Assembly: GCF_021731985.1 (NCBI RefSeq)
Contig: NZ_JAKFWH010000018.1
Coordinates: forward strand, 1 to 60,952
Direction of reading: 5' to 3'
Origin: Nitrosomonas sp.
Lineage (GTDB): Bacteria; Pseudomonadota; Gammaproteobacteria; Burkholderiales; Nitrosomonadaceae
DNA: 60,952 nt
Made by a program: the position numbers and the translations under genes. Positions 19,499 through 29,509 of the stretch are shown in pieces (position 1 is the stretch's first letter; each line of letters opens with the position of its first letter). The notes beneath the pieces are model-generated. The model ran no database searches, was not told the DNA's origin, and saw only the letters and a program-made list of their open reading frames with translations.

Positions 19499-22360
19499 TC
19501 AAACCGCTTTAAATATCTGATCGATCCCCGCATGCCTTAACAATACATCCCGGGTTCTCGCAGGTTCAAACACCACATCAAAACACCAATGACCAAAACC
19601 GCCTTGTTCATTGACGGCTTTAATCCAAGTTTCCATCGCAGCGCGTTTCGCCCGGTTTTGTTCGCTATCAACACCTTTCACTTCAAGAACCAGCGTTTTA
19701 CCGTTATTCAGGCGAATTAAATAATCCGGAACAAAATTACGCGAAGAGCCGCGCCACAGATAGCGCACTATGAAATCCAGGTGATCATTCTTAGCCCATG
19801 CAACCACTTGCGGTATTTTCTCACAAAGATCCGCTACGGCTTTTTCCCATGCGCTGTCGTAAACCACATGGCTAATCTGTGACTTCTCAGTGGCTAAACA
19901 AGGCCGCGTGGTCAGCCAGGAGCGCATACGCGCAGTGGAACCGATGGGATTCAATTCATCAAATATCGCTTCAAGCTTTTCGGTATTTTGCGCGCTGACA
20001 AAACGGCTCACATGTGCGACCACCGTATCCATATTCAGCGCAAACAATATCTGCTTGCGTATCGGATCTTGATGCCAAAGGCTGGGAATATCCAGTTTGT
20101 CACTGTCGAGAAACGCTTCGACGATACGAATCAATTGCACCGCGAGAAATTGCTTGTCGCCACCGAAGCTATCCGCACTTTGTAAATACAACTTTCTGGC
20201 AGCGCGGAAAATAAGATTTTGCAGCCTAAAATCATCCACGGCTTTTTCCAGATCAATTTCTGATGCCATCGATAGATTCGCAAACCCGGTGAGTGATGGC
20301 GCCACTTCCGCATTGAGCGGCGTATTCATCGGATCGAGTGTCAATGGCTGAACATTCTCCCAATCCATAACCAATTCCTGCTTCAGCACGGCATCAATGC
20401 GTTGAATATTGGGCCATCGAATTTCAAGGTGATTACGGCCGGGTTCGACCTGTATGCGCACACTCGGTTTAGGCGGTGGCGGCGCTTCTCCTTCTTCCCC
20501 CACATCCTGAAAGATCGATAGCGGCACGCCAAAAATATTGACGTATTCCGGCAAAAACAATCCCTGCTCATCCATATCATGCGCCACACGCCGCAAACCC
20601 CGCCCGATCACCTGCTCACACAGCAACTGACTGGTAAATGCGCGCAATCCCATGATATGCGTTACATTCGCGGCATCCCATCCCTCGGACAGCATGGCGA
20701 CCGAAATCACATTATGCAGCTTCTGACCGGGTTGGCCGCGCTTGCCGACCGTGTCCACCAAAGCGCGCAGTTGTTCCTGCTGCTTCAGCGCCAGCAAATC
20801 TTCCGTTTTATCCGAGGGCAAACCGGCTGCTTCGATAATCTCCGTCAAGCGCTGATCATAGTCTTTGTCTTTAGTGACAGACTCCCCGCGCTCAGCTTTT
20901 TCCAGCACCTTGGAATCCACCCGTAAAGTCCTATCTGGAACCTGAGTGTCCTTAATCAGGCAATCGCCGCTGTTGAAAAATTTTTCAATACGCGCTGCCG
21001 TCTCAGTCCGGTTGCAAACCGTTAATAAAACCGGCGGAATTTCGTGCCCGCTCTTGCTCCATTCCTGCGCCGTCAGTTGCCAATCATACGCCAGGATGGC
21101 ATAAGCTTTTTGCACCAAATCCGGCAACGGGTCGGCGGCATTCGCTTTACGGTTTAAATCCTCTCTGACTTCTTCTTCGCGGTATAAATGATAGAGCTTG
21201 CTGCGATAACTTTTCGCATTCGGCATCGCGTCATCACGTACGACAATGCGCGGCGTTTTAACCAAACCCGCCTCAATCGCATCATTCAAGCCAAAATCGG
21301 AAATCACCCAGGCAAACAACCCCGCTTCGGTATTCGTCTTACCCGTCGGTGCAAATGGCGTCGCCGATAAATCAAAACAGCGGCGGATACGCCGGGTTTT
21401 ATGAATGCGATCCAATCCCTCAATCCATCGCGTCGCCTCATTCAGATCGATACCCAATTCTTCCGCTTCTTTCTTGCTGACTTTCATTTCCGCGCGCTGG
21501 CGGTAGGCATGATGCGCTTCATCATTGATCACCACCAGATCTTTGCACGCCGCCAGCTTGCCCAATACACGTCGGGTAAAGGCCTCGTCGCTTTCCTCCC
21601 CCTTTTTATTAACAACGGATCGCTCCTGCTCTTTCAGCGGCATCAAGGTATGCCAGTTCTCAATCAATAATTCGACTTGATTGAGCTTTTGCCGCATCGC
21701 CTCGTTTGGACACAGGCGAAATTCATCATAGACATTCTTCTCATCACCGGGGTACAACACCTGCAAGCGGCTTTTTACCGTCAGCCCCGGCGCCACGATG
21801 AACACCGCCTTGGAAAAACGCGTATCTTTGGGATAATGCAGCGCATTCAAGGTTTGCCAGGTGATGATCAACGCCATCAGCGGCGTCTTGCCCGACCCCG
21901 TGGCCATTTTGTTACAAATGCGCTCCCACGGCCCGCCGTCGCCCTGTAAGAAAATGCCTTGTTTATGATCTTGCGGCGCTTCCAGCCACCAAATCAGCGA
22001 TTCGATCGCTTCCAACTGACAAAAGTAAAAAGGATAATGCCTTGGCCCGCCAACCCAGCATTTTCCCTCACTGTCCCATTCACCGCGATCAAACCAATGT
22101 TCCAATAATTGCCGGGTAACACTGGTCACGCCGGGCCAACCGGCATCGCGCCATGCATCGACGCGTTCGCGTATGGCGTTGACCAGCTCCAGCTTTTCAA
22201 CACGCCGCGTATTGGTGCGTGTGTCATACAACTCATACGCCGCGGGCCGCCGGCCTTGCGTGACCGTTAATAACTTGCCGTTCTCGTCCTGATCCCAATA
22301 ACGGGCAGGTTTCTCGTACGGCGAATTGATAATCAGCGAAGAAGGGGTTTTATCAGGCAT
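19499..22360 (-). CDS. Type III-like restriction enzyme, helicase-nuclease subunit (Res)
   Basis: The protein has 953 residues. Superfamily 2 helicase motifs are clear: 'ATGSGKTPLMALII' (I), 'VVINDEAHHAYR' (II), 'DLSATPFAP' (III) and 'CEQVIGRGLRR' (VI). Near the C-terminus 'NFVPDYLIRLNNGKTLVLEVKG' is a PD-(D/E)xK-type nuclease motif. Such subunits translocate along or switch on DNA and cut it when sites are unmethylated. I prefer the ATG at 22360, which shares a base with the mod stop (TGATG), over the TTG at 22363. The enzyme resembles the large 'BPTD_3080'-type restriction proteins; this subfamily name is from memory. Confidence 0.88.
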   Translation of the reverse strand: MPDKTPSSLIINSPYEKPARYWDQDENGKLLTVTQGRRPAAYELYDTRTNTRRVEKLELVNAIRERVDAWRDAGWPGVTSVTRQLLEHWFDRGEWDSEGKCWVGGPRHYPFYFCQLEAIESLIWWLEAPQDHKQGIFLQGDGGPWERICNKMATGSGKTPLMALIITWQTLNALHYPKDTRFSKAVFIVAPGLTVKSRLQVLYPGDEKNVYDEFRLCPNEAMRQKLNQVELLIENWHTLMPLKEQERSVVNKKGEESDEAFTRRVLGKLAACKDLVVINDEAHHAYRQRAEMKVSKKEAEELGIDLNEATRWIEGLDRIHKTRRIRRCFDLSATPFAPTGKTNTEAGLFAWVISDFGLNDAIEAGLVKTPRIVVRDDAMPNAKSYRSKLYHLYREEEVREDLNRKANAADPLPDLVQKAYAILAYDWQLTAQEWSKSGHEIPPVLLTVCNRTETAARIEKFFNSGDCLIKDTQVPDRTLRVDSKVLEKAERGESVTKDKDYDQRLTEIIEAAGLPSDKTEDLLALKQQEQLRALVDTVGKRGQPGQKLHNVISVAMLSEGWDAANVTHIMGLRAFTSQLLCEQVIGRGLRRVAHDMDEQGLFLPEYVNIFGVPLSIFQDVGEEGEAPPPPKPSVRIQVEPGRNHLEIRWPNIQRIDAVLKQELVMDWENVQPLTLDPMNTPLNAEVAPSLTGFANLSMASEIDLEKAVDDFRLQNLIFRAARKLYLQSADSFGGDKQFLAVQLIRIVEAFLDSDKLDIPSLWHQDPIRKQILFALNMDTVVAHVSRFVSAQNTEKLEAIFDELNPIGSTARMRSWLTTRPCLATEKSQISHVVYDSAWEKAVADLCEKIPQVVAWAKNDHLDFIVRYLWRGSSRNFVPDYLIRLNNGKTLVLEVKGVDSEQNRAKRAAMETWIKAVNEQGGFGHWCFDVVFEPARTRDVLLRHAGIDQIFKAV

Positions 22361-25300
22361 CAAACGGATATCCGATCCAGGTTAATCACTTTGAGCGACT
22401 CAATGCCGCGATCATCAACGATTTTCACCGCAATGCATTCGTTCTCCCCCGCCTCAAACGGCAACGACACCGTACCGTGGAATTGTTCCAGCAACTCTTC
22501 GTTGAGTTCGGCGCGAATATCCTTGCGCAGCTTGTTCCAGCCATCGCCACTTCCGGCCATCGGGAAAAACACCTGGCGCGGAAACAGCGAGCGGTTGTCG
22601 TAATCGGTATCCAGCGCCCACATCGCAATATTCTTTTTGCCGCCGGACTTGAGTTCGCCGGTTTTGGTATCAAAATAATCAAAACCGCGCACTTCCACCT
22701 GATAGCACCCGGCTTTGATCTGCTTGACCACCACATCCGGTTGCCCCATCAGCCAGAACGACTCGTTGCTGGCGCGCCCTTTCTTCAGGTCTTCCGTCAG
22801 CAAATCGGTATTCATCTGCACTCTCAGCGCGGTAATGCCTTTGATCGTATCGATATCCTTGGCGGCTTCCGGATCGAAGGTAAACGCACAAAACACCAGC
22901 ATTTTCGGTAACGGAAACAGCTCGCCCGCTTCGCGCATCGCAATTTCCACCTGCCGTTGTTCCAAAGCCGCATGCGCCGGGCAGCGGCACCAGATCCAGC
23001 AATTGGATTTTCTGTCCGCCTTTGCCGCGGATCCCCGCTTTCAGCAATTCGTCACGCCATTGGCTTTGCCGCCAGGTCGCGCCCGAACGCGCCACGGCGA
23101 TATCCGCTTCCTTGGGTTGCTCGGCTTCATCCAGCCCCAGCACCGTGGCAAACGGCACCGCTTCCACGGTGAACGGGCCGGTAATGCGCAATTTGCTTTT
23201 GGACACCGCCGGTTGGTCATACAGAATTTCCTGCCCCGCATGCGCGGCAATCGATGCGTCCATTTGCTTCTGCATCGCCTGACGCGCAGCATGGAAGGCG
23301 TCGAATGGTTTTTTTGCGGCTTCTGGCCAATCGACCGGAAAATCGAATGGCATTTCCCATTCTTTCAAACCACCCTCATTCCCGCTTTGACCTGCTGAAT
23401 CGTCATTCCCGCGCAGGCGGGAATCCAGTGATGCAACAAAAACCTTGGATTCCCGCCTGCGCGGGAATGACGCTGAATCCGGAAGAATGGCATTCAATGC
23501 CGCCAATGCAGTCTCAACCGCCGGATGCATCCGTGCATAAATCTCGTCGATCTCCGGATTGTTGGCGATGGATTTGAGCGTGACATGCGGCACGGTTTTA
23601 TAGATGAATCCGCTCCGCAAGCCTTCGTGCGGATATTTGAGTTCAAAATAATCATAGCTTGCGGTCATCAAGCGCTGCTTCGCCAGCGTCACGGCCACAC
23701 GCGAAGTATCGGTGGTAATCCAACGCCGTCCCCATTTCTCGGCGACGAAAGCGGTGGTGCCGGAACCGCATGTCGGGTCAAGCACCAGATCACCGGGATC
23801 GGTGGTCATCAGAAGACAGCGTGCAATTACTGTCTCATTGGTTTGCACTACATAAGCCTTGTCTTGCGCTGGTGCAGTATCGTCCCAAGGTGCAGTTAGT
23901 TTTGCAAATTCAAAATCCTTGTGAAAAGTTACGAAGCGGGGAAATGCACCTTCGACAAAAAGTCGCCTTGCTTGCTTCAGGCGCTCCATTTTTTCGGGAG
24001 ATGCAACCCAACATTGTCCGGAACTTGGTTGATACTGCCTACCTTCGAAAGAAAAAACAAAATCATTGGCCTCGGAATATGAGGGCGCCCACTGAGATAC
24101 TGTACCAAAGATTGAGTCTGGAATTTTCCCGTCTCGAAATCCGGCTTTTTGCTCCTTGCTCAACCTGCGAAGATTAAGATCCCTATCGCACAATCCCGTC
24201 CAACGCCCCTTTGAATCTGGAACTGTTACGCGATACATGTGACGATATTTTGTTTTGGTTACATCGCGTCCATACCAGACCAGGAAGTCAGACATCTGTT
24301 CAAGAGTCTTAGCACCCAGCGGCATCAGCTTCTTTCTGAAACATACCAAAGAGACAAAGTTATCTTTACCAAATATTTCATCACAGATTTCCCGCACATG
24401 ATGCACATTCTCATCCGAAATCTGCACAAACACGCTCCCTGACTCGTGCAACAGTTCCTTTGCCAGCAATAACCGGTCGCGCAAATAAGTCAGATAGGAA
24501 TGAATGCCCAGTTCCCAAGTATCGCGGAACGCCTTGATCATTTCCGGTTCCTGCGTCAAATCATCGTCGCTGCGGTCTTTCACGTCGCGTTTGTTAACGA
24601 ACGGCTGGAAATTGGAGCCGTACTTGATGCCGTAAGGCGGGTCGAGGTAGATCATCTGCACCTGCCCGGCCATGCCTTCTTTTTGCAGCAACGAATTCAT
24701 CACCAGCAATGAATCTCCGGCGATCAATCGATTCGCCCAATCGCGGTCGTGCTTATAAAAATCGATGGCTTCACGCAGCGGCAGGTTTTCAAACGGCGCA
24801 TGGAACAAATCCGGTTGAATTGCGGCGCTGGGTTTTCCTTTGCCGTCTTTGAGCTTTTTCTGCACCGCCGCCAGAATCGTCGCCGGATCAATGCGTTCGT
24901 GCACATGCAGTGACACAGTATCCACTGAGAAACTGGTGCGCTCGGCTTTGCCGCTCCAGTTCAAATACGGCGACTGCATGCGTTTGAGCTGCTCCAGCGC
25001 CGCTTGCATCTGCTCTTTGTCTCCCGATGCCAGCGCATCATCGATCAAGGTTTCAATCATTGCGCGGCTGCTATCGAAATTCAGCGCCGGATCGATATGC
25101 GGGTCGTATTGCCAAGCGGTTTTTCCTTCCACGCCGTCTGAATGCGTATCGACCATGCCGACATGCGGATTGTTGGTGCGTTTATCGTCATGGCGGTAAC
25201 TGAGCACTTCGGAAGACTGATTTTTCTCTTTTCGTTGATCCGGTGTGCGTTTCCCAGAGGATTCTTTTCTCGGCATCGCTCTACTTGGCGATGCTTCCTG

Positions 25301-25393
25301 CAATTCGAGCGAAAATTCTTCATCCAGCATAGTTTCTTGCTGCGCTTTCTGGCTTGGTCCGCTACCTGCCGCCTTGTCGTCCTTAGTTGCCAT
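22360..25393 (-). pseudogene. Type III-like DNA methyltransferase (Mod), frameshifted
   Basis: The gene would encode about 1010 residues. 'MIYLDPPYGIKYGSNFQPF' (motif IV) precedes 'LVLDPTCGSGTTAFVAEKWGRR' (motif I), the order of beta-class N6-adenine or N4-cytosine methyltransferases. The reading frame from 25393 stays intact to about 22980. There the family-like sequence continues in another frame ('LEQRQVEIAMREAGELFPLP' onward, to the stop at 22360-22362). Removing one G of the GGG at 22979-22981 joins the two. Without correction the product ends at 22679 with about 100 foreign residues. A 26-codon insertion made by a repeat lies at 23394-23479. The stop overlaps res. It could be a real lesion or a sequencing error. 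Confidence 0.8.
23401..23472. repeat. Palindromic dRS3-like repeat inserted in mod
   Basis: Two perfect 27-base inverted arms (23401-23427 and 23446-23472) surround an 18-base loop. Each arm contains ATTCCCGCGCAGGCGGGAAT, the sequence class of the Neisseria dRS3 and related betaproteobacterial repeats. The 8-base word GCTGAATC occurs at both edges (23394-23401, 23472-23479), as expected of a target duplication. The net gain is 78 bases, which is 26 codons, so the mod frame is kept. It is read as the familiar 'FPRRRES' to 'LDSRLRGND' peptide. Confidence 0.85.
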
Positions 25394-25473
25394 AATTGGT
25401 TACAATTTCCTGATGAACGATTATCCATGTTGCCACACTTACTTTCCCGCGAGCGTCCCGCCAAGCCATCGCA

Positions 25474-26058
25474 TTAGCCCTGCAACAGATTATTCACTTC
25501 AGCCAGATCAAAATATTCCGGGTCAAAATCACCGTCGATATCCTCTGCTATCCATTCCAGCATGCTTTCGTGTTCCGGATGTTCAGGATCTGAAATCGCA
25601 TCCAGGAACATCGCATACCCTCCTATTCCGCCAATGTCCTCAGGCGGACAAGCCCCGCTGCCTTTGAGACACACCGGCAAAGCAATGCCTGTTTCAAACG
25701 GCAAGATTTTTTCCAGAACGACTTCATGCTCCCAGCCATCACCAAAATCATAAGTATAGATCAGCTTATCCTTTTCGTTCTTTAATACCTGATCAAGCCG
25801 GTATTTGGCTTCATCCAGAATATCCGAAGGAAAATCCGCATCTGGCACGCCATAACGATCGTCTCCCTTAGAGAACTCGTGCATATGGGAATCGGTCCAT
25901 CCCATCACAATTTGCAAAATATCATGCACATCTTCCAGGCTGACTGTGCTTGCTACTAAAAACCTGCGCCATATTGACGGACGAAAACCCTTTAGGGTAA
26001 TTTTAAGTTGATAGGTTGACCGTAAAGATTTTGTTGCCGCGCGTGTTCCCATCTCCAT
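25474..26058 (-). CDS. Plasmid pRiA4b ORF-3 family protein
   Basis: The 194-residue protein has the family's signature elements: 'YQLKITLKGFRPSIWRRFLV', 'TVSLEDVHDILQIVMGW', 'MHEFSKGDDRYG', 'YTYDFGDGWEHEVVLEKI' and 'CLKGSGACPPEDIGGIGGY'. The family is widespread in plasmids and chromosomal accessory DNA; its biochemical role is not established. A second ATG at 26052 has GGGAG 8 bases upstream and may be the true start. It lies upstream of mod in the same direction, with an 80-base gap. It has Asp/Glu-rich C-terminal residues, usual for the family. Confidence 0.85.
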   Translation of the reverse strand: MEMGTRAATKSLRSTYQLKITLKGFRPSIWRRFLVASTVSLEDVHDILQIVMGWTDSHMHEFSKGDDRYGVPDADFPSDILDEAKYRLDQVLKNEKDKLIYTYDFGDGWEHEVVLEKILPFETGIALPVCLKGSGACPPEDIGGIGGYAMFLDAISDPEHPEHESMLEWIAEDIDGDFDPEYFDLAEVNNLLQG

Positions 26059-26502
26059 TACTCCCGAACAAAATTAATGATTGTGCCGGTTCGTATAAAC
26101 ACCGAACTTGCTGCGCTGCATACTTACCCACAGCACTGCTTAAGGAACCTCTGAATAACTGTCATTTCGAGCAGAGCGAGAAATCTATACTGTTGATTGC
26201 CAAAGATTCCTCACTACGTTCGGAATGACAAAGGTGAGTCATTCAGAGATTCCTTAAGTAACCGCTCATTCGGATTGTTACTTAGCCGCTACGAAACAAC
26301 GAGTTTTTTATTATTAACTCATTGTCTCAGTAAAAACCCTCCTTGTCCGGCTGTTACCACACACTGCTTTCAATTCATACCTCTGTTAGAATCCGGTATC
26401 CGGAGTTGCATCGGCGGGAATCCTGGTCATGGCACCTCCATTTCTCGTATTGATTGATAAAATCAACAATCATTTCTTTTTTGGCAACAACCCTATTTCA
26501 CT
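26059..26502. other. Gene-free stretch between the pRiA4b-type gene and trmJ
   Basis: The two flanking genes are divergent, so both promoters should lie here. The stretch holds the palindromic element at 26139-26248. The remaining 254 bases before trmJ show no supported reading frame, RNA gene or clear hairpin. Confidence 0.6.
26139..26248. repeat. MITE-like intergenic repeat, copy B (complete, about 110 bp)
   Basis: The left end (CTTAAGGAACCTCTGAATAA...) and the reverse complement of the right end match at 20 of 22 positions, giving terminal inverted repeats. Inside lie TGTCATTTCGAGC, AGCGAGAAATCTAT, GATTGCCAAAGATTCCT and CGGAATGACA, which form a long imperfect hairpin. Partial or diverged copies lie at 8325-8388 and, inverted, at 27260-27345. 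No coding capacity is seen, so a non-autonomous element moved in trans is likely. Confidence 0.75.
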
Positions 26503-27228
26503 ATGAATGCTCCTTGCCCGCTTGCTAATGTTCGCATCGTTCTCAGCCACACCAGCCATCCCGGCAATATCGGTGCGGCTGCGCGGGCGATGAAAACGAT
26601 GGGATTGAGCGCGCTGTACCTAATCAATCCCCGGCTTTTTCCGGATCGAGAGGCGGATGCACGTGCTGTGAGCGCGCGCGATATTCTGGATAAAATCAAG
26701 GTTTGCACCGAATTGGATAAAGCGTTGGAAAACACCGTGATGGTTGCAGCAATGACGGCGCGACCACGCGACCTTTCGCATGATGTCTTCAATGCACGCC
26801 AGGGTGCACGGGAATTATTGCGTTATGCGCGGCAACAGCCGGTCGCATTGCTGTTTGGCGCAGAAACCTCCGGCCTGACCACCGCGGAAGTGAATAAGTG
26901 CCAGATCATTATTCACATTCCTGCCAACCCGGAATTCACTTCACTGAACCTGGCAAGCGCTGTGCAAGTGATGGCGTATGAGTTGCGCATGGCGCTGATA
27001 GAAAACGAAGAACCTGCATCCCCGATTGGATCACCAGTTAGTTTTAATGATCTGGAGTTATTTTATGCGCATCTTGAGCAGGCAATGATTGCCAGCGATT
27101 TTCTTGATCCGCAAAAACCCAAGCTGTTGATGCAGCGCATCCGCCGTTTGTTCGCACGGGCACGATTGGAAAAAGAGGAAGTGCAGATTCTGCGCGGCAT
27201 TCTGACCGCATTGGGGAAGCGCTGGTAG
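26503..27228 (+). CDS. trmJ: tRNA (cytidine/uridine-2'-O-)-methyltransferase TrmJ
   Basis: The 241-residue SPOUT-family enzyme methylates the 2'-OH of nucleotide 32 in the anticodon loop of several tRNAs, using S-adenosylmethionine. 'IVLSHTSHPGNIGAAARAMKTMG' contains the conserved N-terminal Asn and Arg; 'LFGAETSGLT' and 'IPANPEFTSLNLASAVQVMAYE' form the trefoil-knot cofactor site. The C-terminal extension of about 70 residues is typical of TrmJ against the shorter TrmL. It stands alone, convergent with argB. In many proteobacteria it precedes iscR or suhB; neither is seen here. Confidence 0.93.
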   Translation: MNAPCPLANVRIVLSHTSHPGNIGAAARAMKTMGLSALYLINPRLFPDREADARAVSARDILDKIKVCTELDKALENTVMVAAMTARPRDLSHDVFNARQGARELLRYARQQPVALLFGAETSGLTTAEVNKCQIIIHIPANPEFTSLNLASAVQVMAYELRMALIENEEPASPIGSPVSFNDLELFYAHLEQAMIASDFLDPQKPKLLMQRIRRLFARARLEKEEVQILRGILTALGKRW

Positions 27229-27259
27229 CATTCCAAAGCTCTCTTGCACCTATAGAAAT

Positions 27260-27345
27260 CCTGAATAACTGACATTGATCATTCCGGGCGCAATGAGGAA
27301 TCTTTGAGGATTTCTCGCGATGCTCGAAATGACAATCAGTCAAAG
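27260..27345. repeat. Dispersed intergenic repeat, copy C (inverted, diverged)
   Basis: Read on the minus strand this stretch gives TTGTCATTTCGAGC, GCGAGAAATC and AAAGATTCCTCA, in the order of the element at 26139-26248. One end still has CTGAATAACTG; the other is diverged. It lies between the convergent trmJ and argB genes, where its hairpin could also work as a bidirectional terminator. Confidence 0.65.
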
Positions 27346-27351
27346 ATATAT

Positions 27352-28254
<903 letters not shown>

Positions 28255-28306
28255 TTATCAAATAATTTGTAATAAAAACGTACCGGGAGCTGGTTCAGAC
28301 AGCAAT

Positions 28307-28813
28307 TCATTTACGCGCAATCTGCAAGAATTTTTCATCACGAATCAATTCATGCAGGCTTAATTCTCGCCATAGCCGCCCTTCTGTATCCTTATAATTT
28401 GCGATAACACCCTTGGGCAGTTTCTTTTTGGCCGATTTAACCGGGGTAAATTCAGATAAATTTCTGATACCCAGCATACTGTTGACGATGAAACCACCGA
28501 ACATTTTATTCCCTGGAGAAGCAAGTAGTATTCGTGATTTTAGGTTGAATACCGTTGGATTGCCGCCCAGATAAACACCTAAATCCGTGATTCCATAAAG
28601 ATTCCCGCGTACATTGGCCAAACCAAGAAACCAGGGCTGCGTTAACGGAACGTACGCTAATTTGGGTATTTGTATGACTTCACTGACTTCAACCATAGGA
28701 ATCAAATAGCGATCTTCTCCCACTGCCACACCCAGCACGGTGGAAGAAGTATTATCTTTAATCGCGCTTTGTATTTGCTCGGTTAATGTATGTTGGTATT
28801 CTTCTATGCTCAT
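28307..28813 (-). CDS. CheW-like adaptor protein (PilI type)
   Basis: The protein has 168 residues with a single CheW domain. 'YLIPMVEVSEVIQIPKLAYVPLTQPWFLGLANVRG' and 'GITDLGVYLG' are the SH3-like core elements. CheW proteins link receptors to a CheA-type kinase. The sequence 'TQPWFLGLANVRGNL' is more like the pilus-associated PilI branch than classical CheW. No pil or che gene is adjacent, so its signalling partners must be elsewhere. It is divergent from the BON lipoprotein gene and may share a promoter region with it. Confidence 0.8.
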   Translation of the reverse strand: MSIEEYQHTLTEQIQSAIKDNTSSTVLGVAVGEDRYLIPMVEVSEVIQIPKLAYVPLTQPWFLGLANVRGNLYGITDLGVYLGGNPTVFNLKSRILLASPGNKMFGGFIVNSMLGIRNLSEFTPVKSAKKKLPKGVIANYKDTEGRLWRELSLHELIRDEKFLQIARK

Positions 28814-28926
28814 AATGCCTATTAAGTCACTTTGTAATGCTGCGTTTTAGGCCATTGATTATTCGTGATCTGGCTATTTTACTGTATTATCCGGCATGAA
28901 ATTTTGAATTCTGTGGAGTAAATTAA

Positions 28927-29505
28927 ATGAAATATCTCAATCAAACTTGGCTGGCTCTTTTTTTATTCTTCCCCTTTCTGGTAGGTTGTGTTCCGATGTT
29001 TGCAGTTGGTACTGCAGCAGGAACCGGCGCATATATTTCCGAGGATCGCAGAACCAGTGGCATGTTCATTGAAGATGAGGGCATTGAATTAAAAGGGGCA
29101 CGGCGTATTTATCAACAATTCGGCGATCAAGTACACATCAATATCACCAGTTATAATCGCATGGTTCTGTTAACGGGAGAAGCACCGACAGAAACCATCA
29201 AGGCGGATATTGAGAAACTAATTATGGGTGTTGATAATGTACGCAAGATCTTCAATGAAATTGCTGTTGCCGGAAATACTTCTCTGGCTTCCCGCAGCAA
29301 TGACACACTGATTACTTCCAAGGTTAAGGCGCGGTTTTTAACTGAACGTAAGTTTCAGATTAATCACGTCAAGATTGTGACAGAAAATGAAGTGGTGTAT
29401 TTACTTGGTGTGGTTACGCGACAAGAAGCCGATAACGCAGCGGAAATTGCCAGTTCTACCTCTGGTGTAAAGAAAGTCGTCAAAGTATTCGAATATTTGA
29501 ATTAA
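28927..29505 (+). CDS. BON-domain outer-membrane lipoprotein (DolP/YraP-like)
   Basis: The 192-residue protein begins with a signal peptide ending in the lipobox 'FLVGC', so Cys21 should be lipidated. Two BON domains follow, about 55-115 ('VHINITSYNRMVLLTGEAP') and 125-190 ('LITSKVKARFL', 'VVYLLGVVTRQEADNAAEIA'), as in DolP/YraP, which binds anionic phospholipid and supports outer-membrane integrity. The 'CVPMFAVGTAAGTGAYISEDRRT' N-terminal segment is typical of that family. GGAG precedes the ATG. It is followed after only 4 bases by the FAD oxidase gene, so the two are probably co-transcribed. Confidence 0.85.
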   Translation: MKYLNQTWLALFLFFPFLVGCVPMFAVGTAAGTGAYISEDRRTSGMFIEDEGIELKGARRIYQQFGDQVHINITSYNRMVLLTGEAPTETIKADIEKLIMGVDNVRKIFNEIAVAGNTSLASRSNDTLITSKVKARFLTERKFQINHVKIVTENEVVYLLGVVTRQEADNAAEIASSTSGVKKVVKVFEYLN

Positions 29506-29509
29506 TTTC

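Noticed and set aside
22979..22981. Phase-variable or programmed frameshift in mod
   Set aside because: A run of three G is far too short for slipped-strand switching, and no slippery heptamer with a following structure was seen; a simple mutation or sequencing error is more likely.
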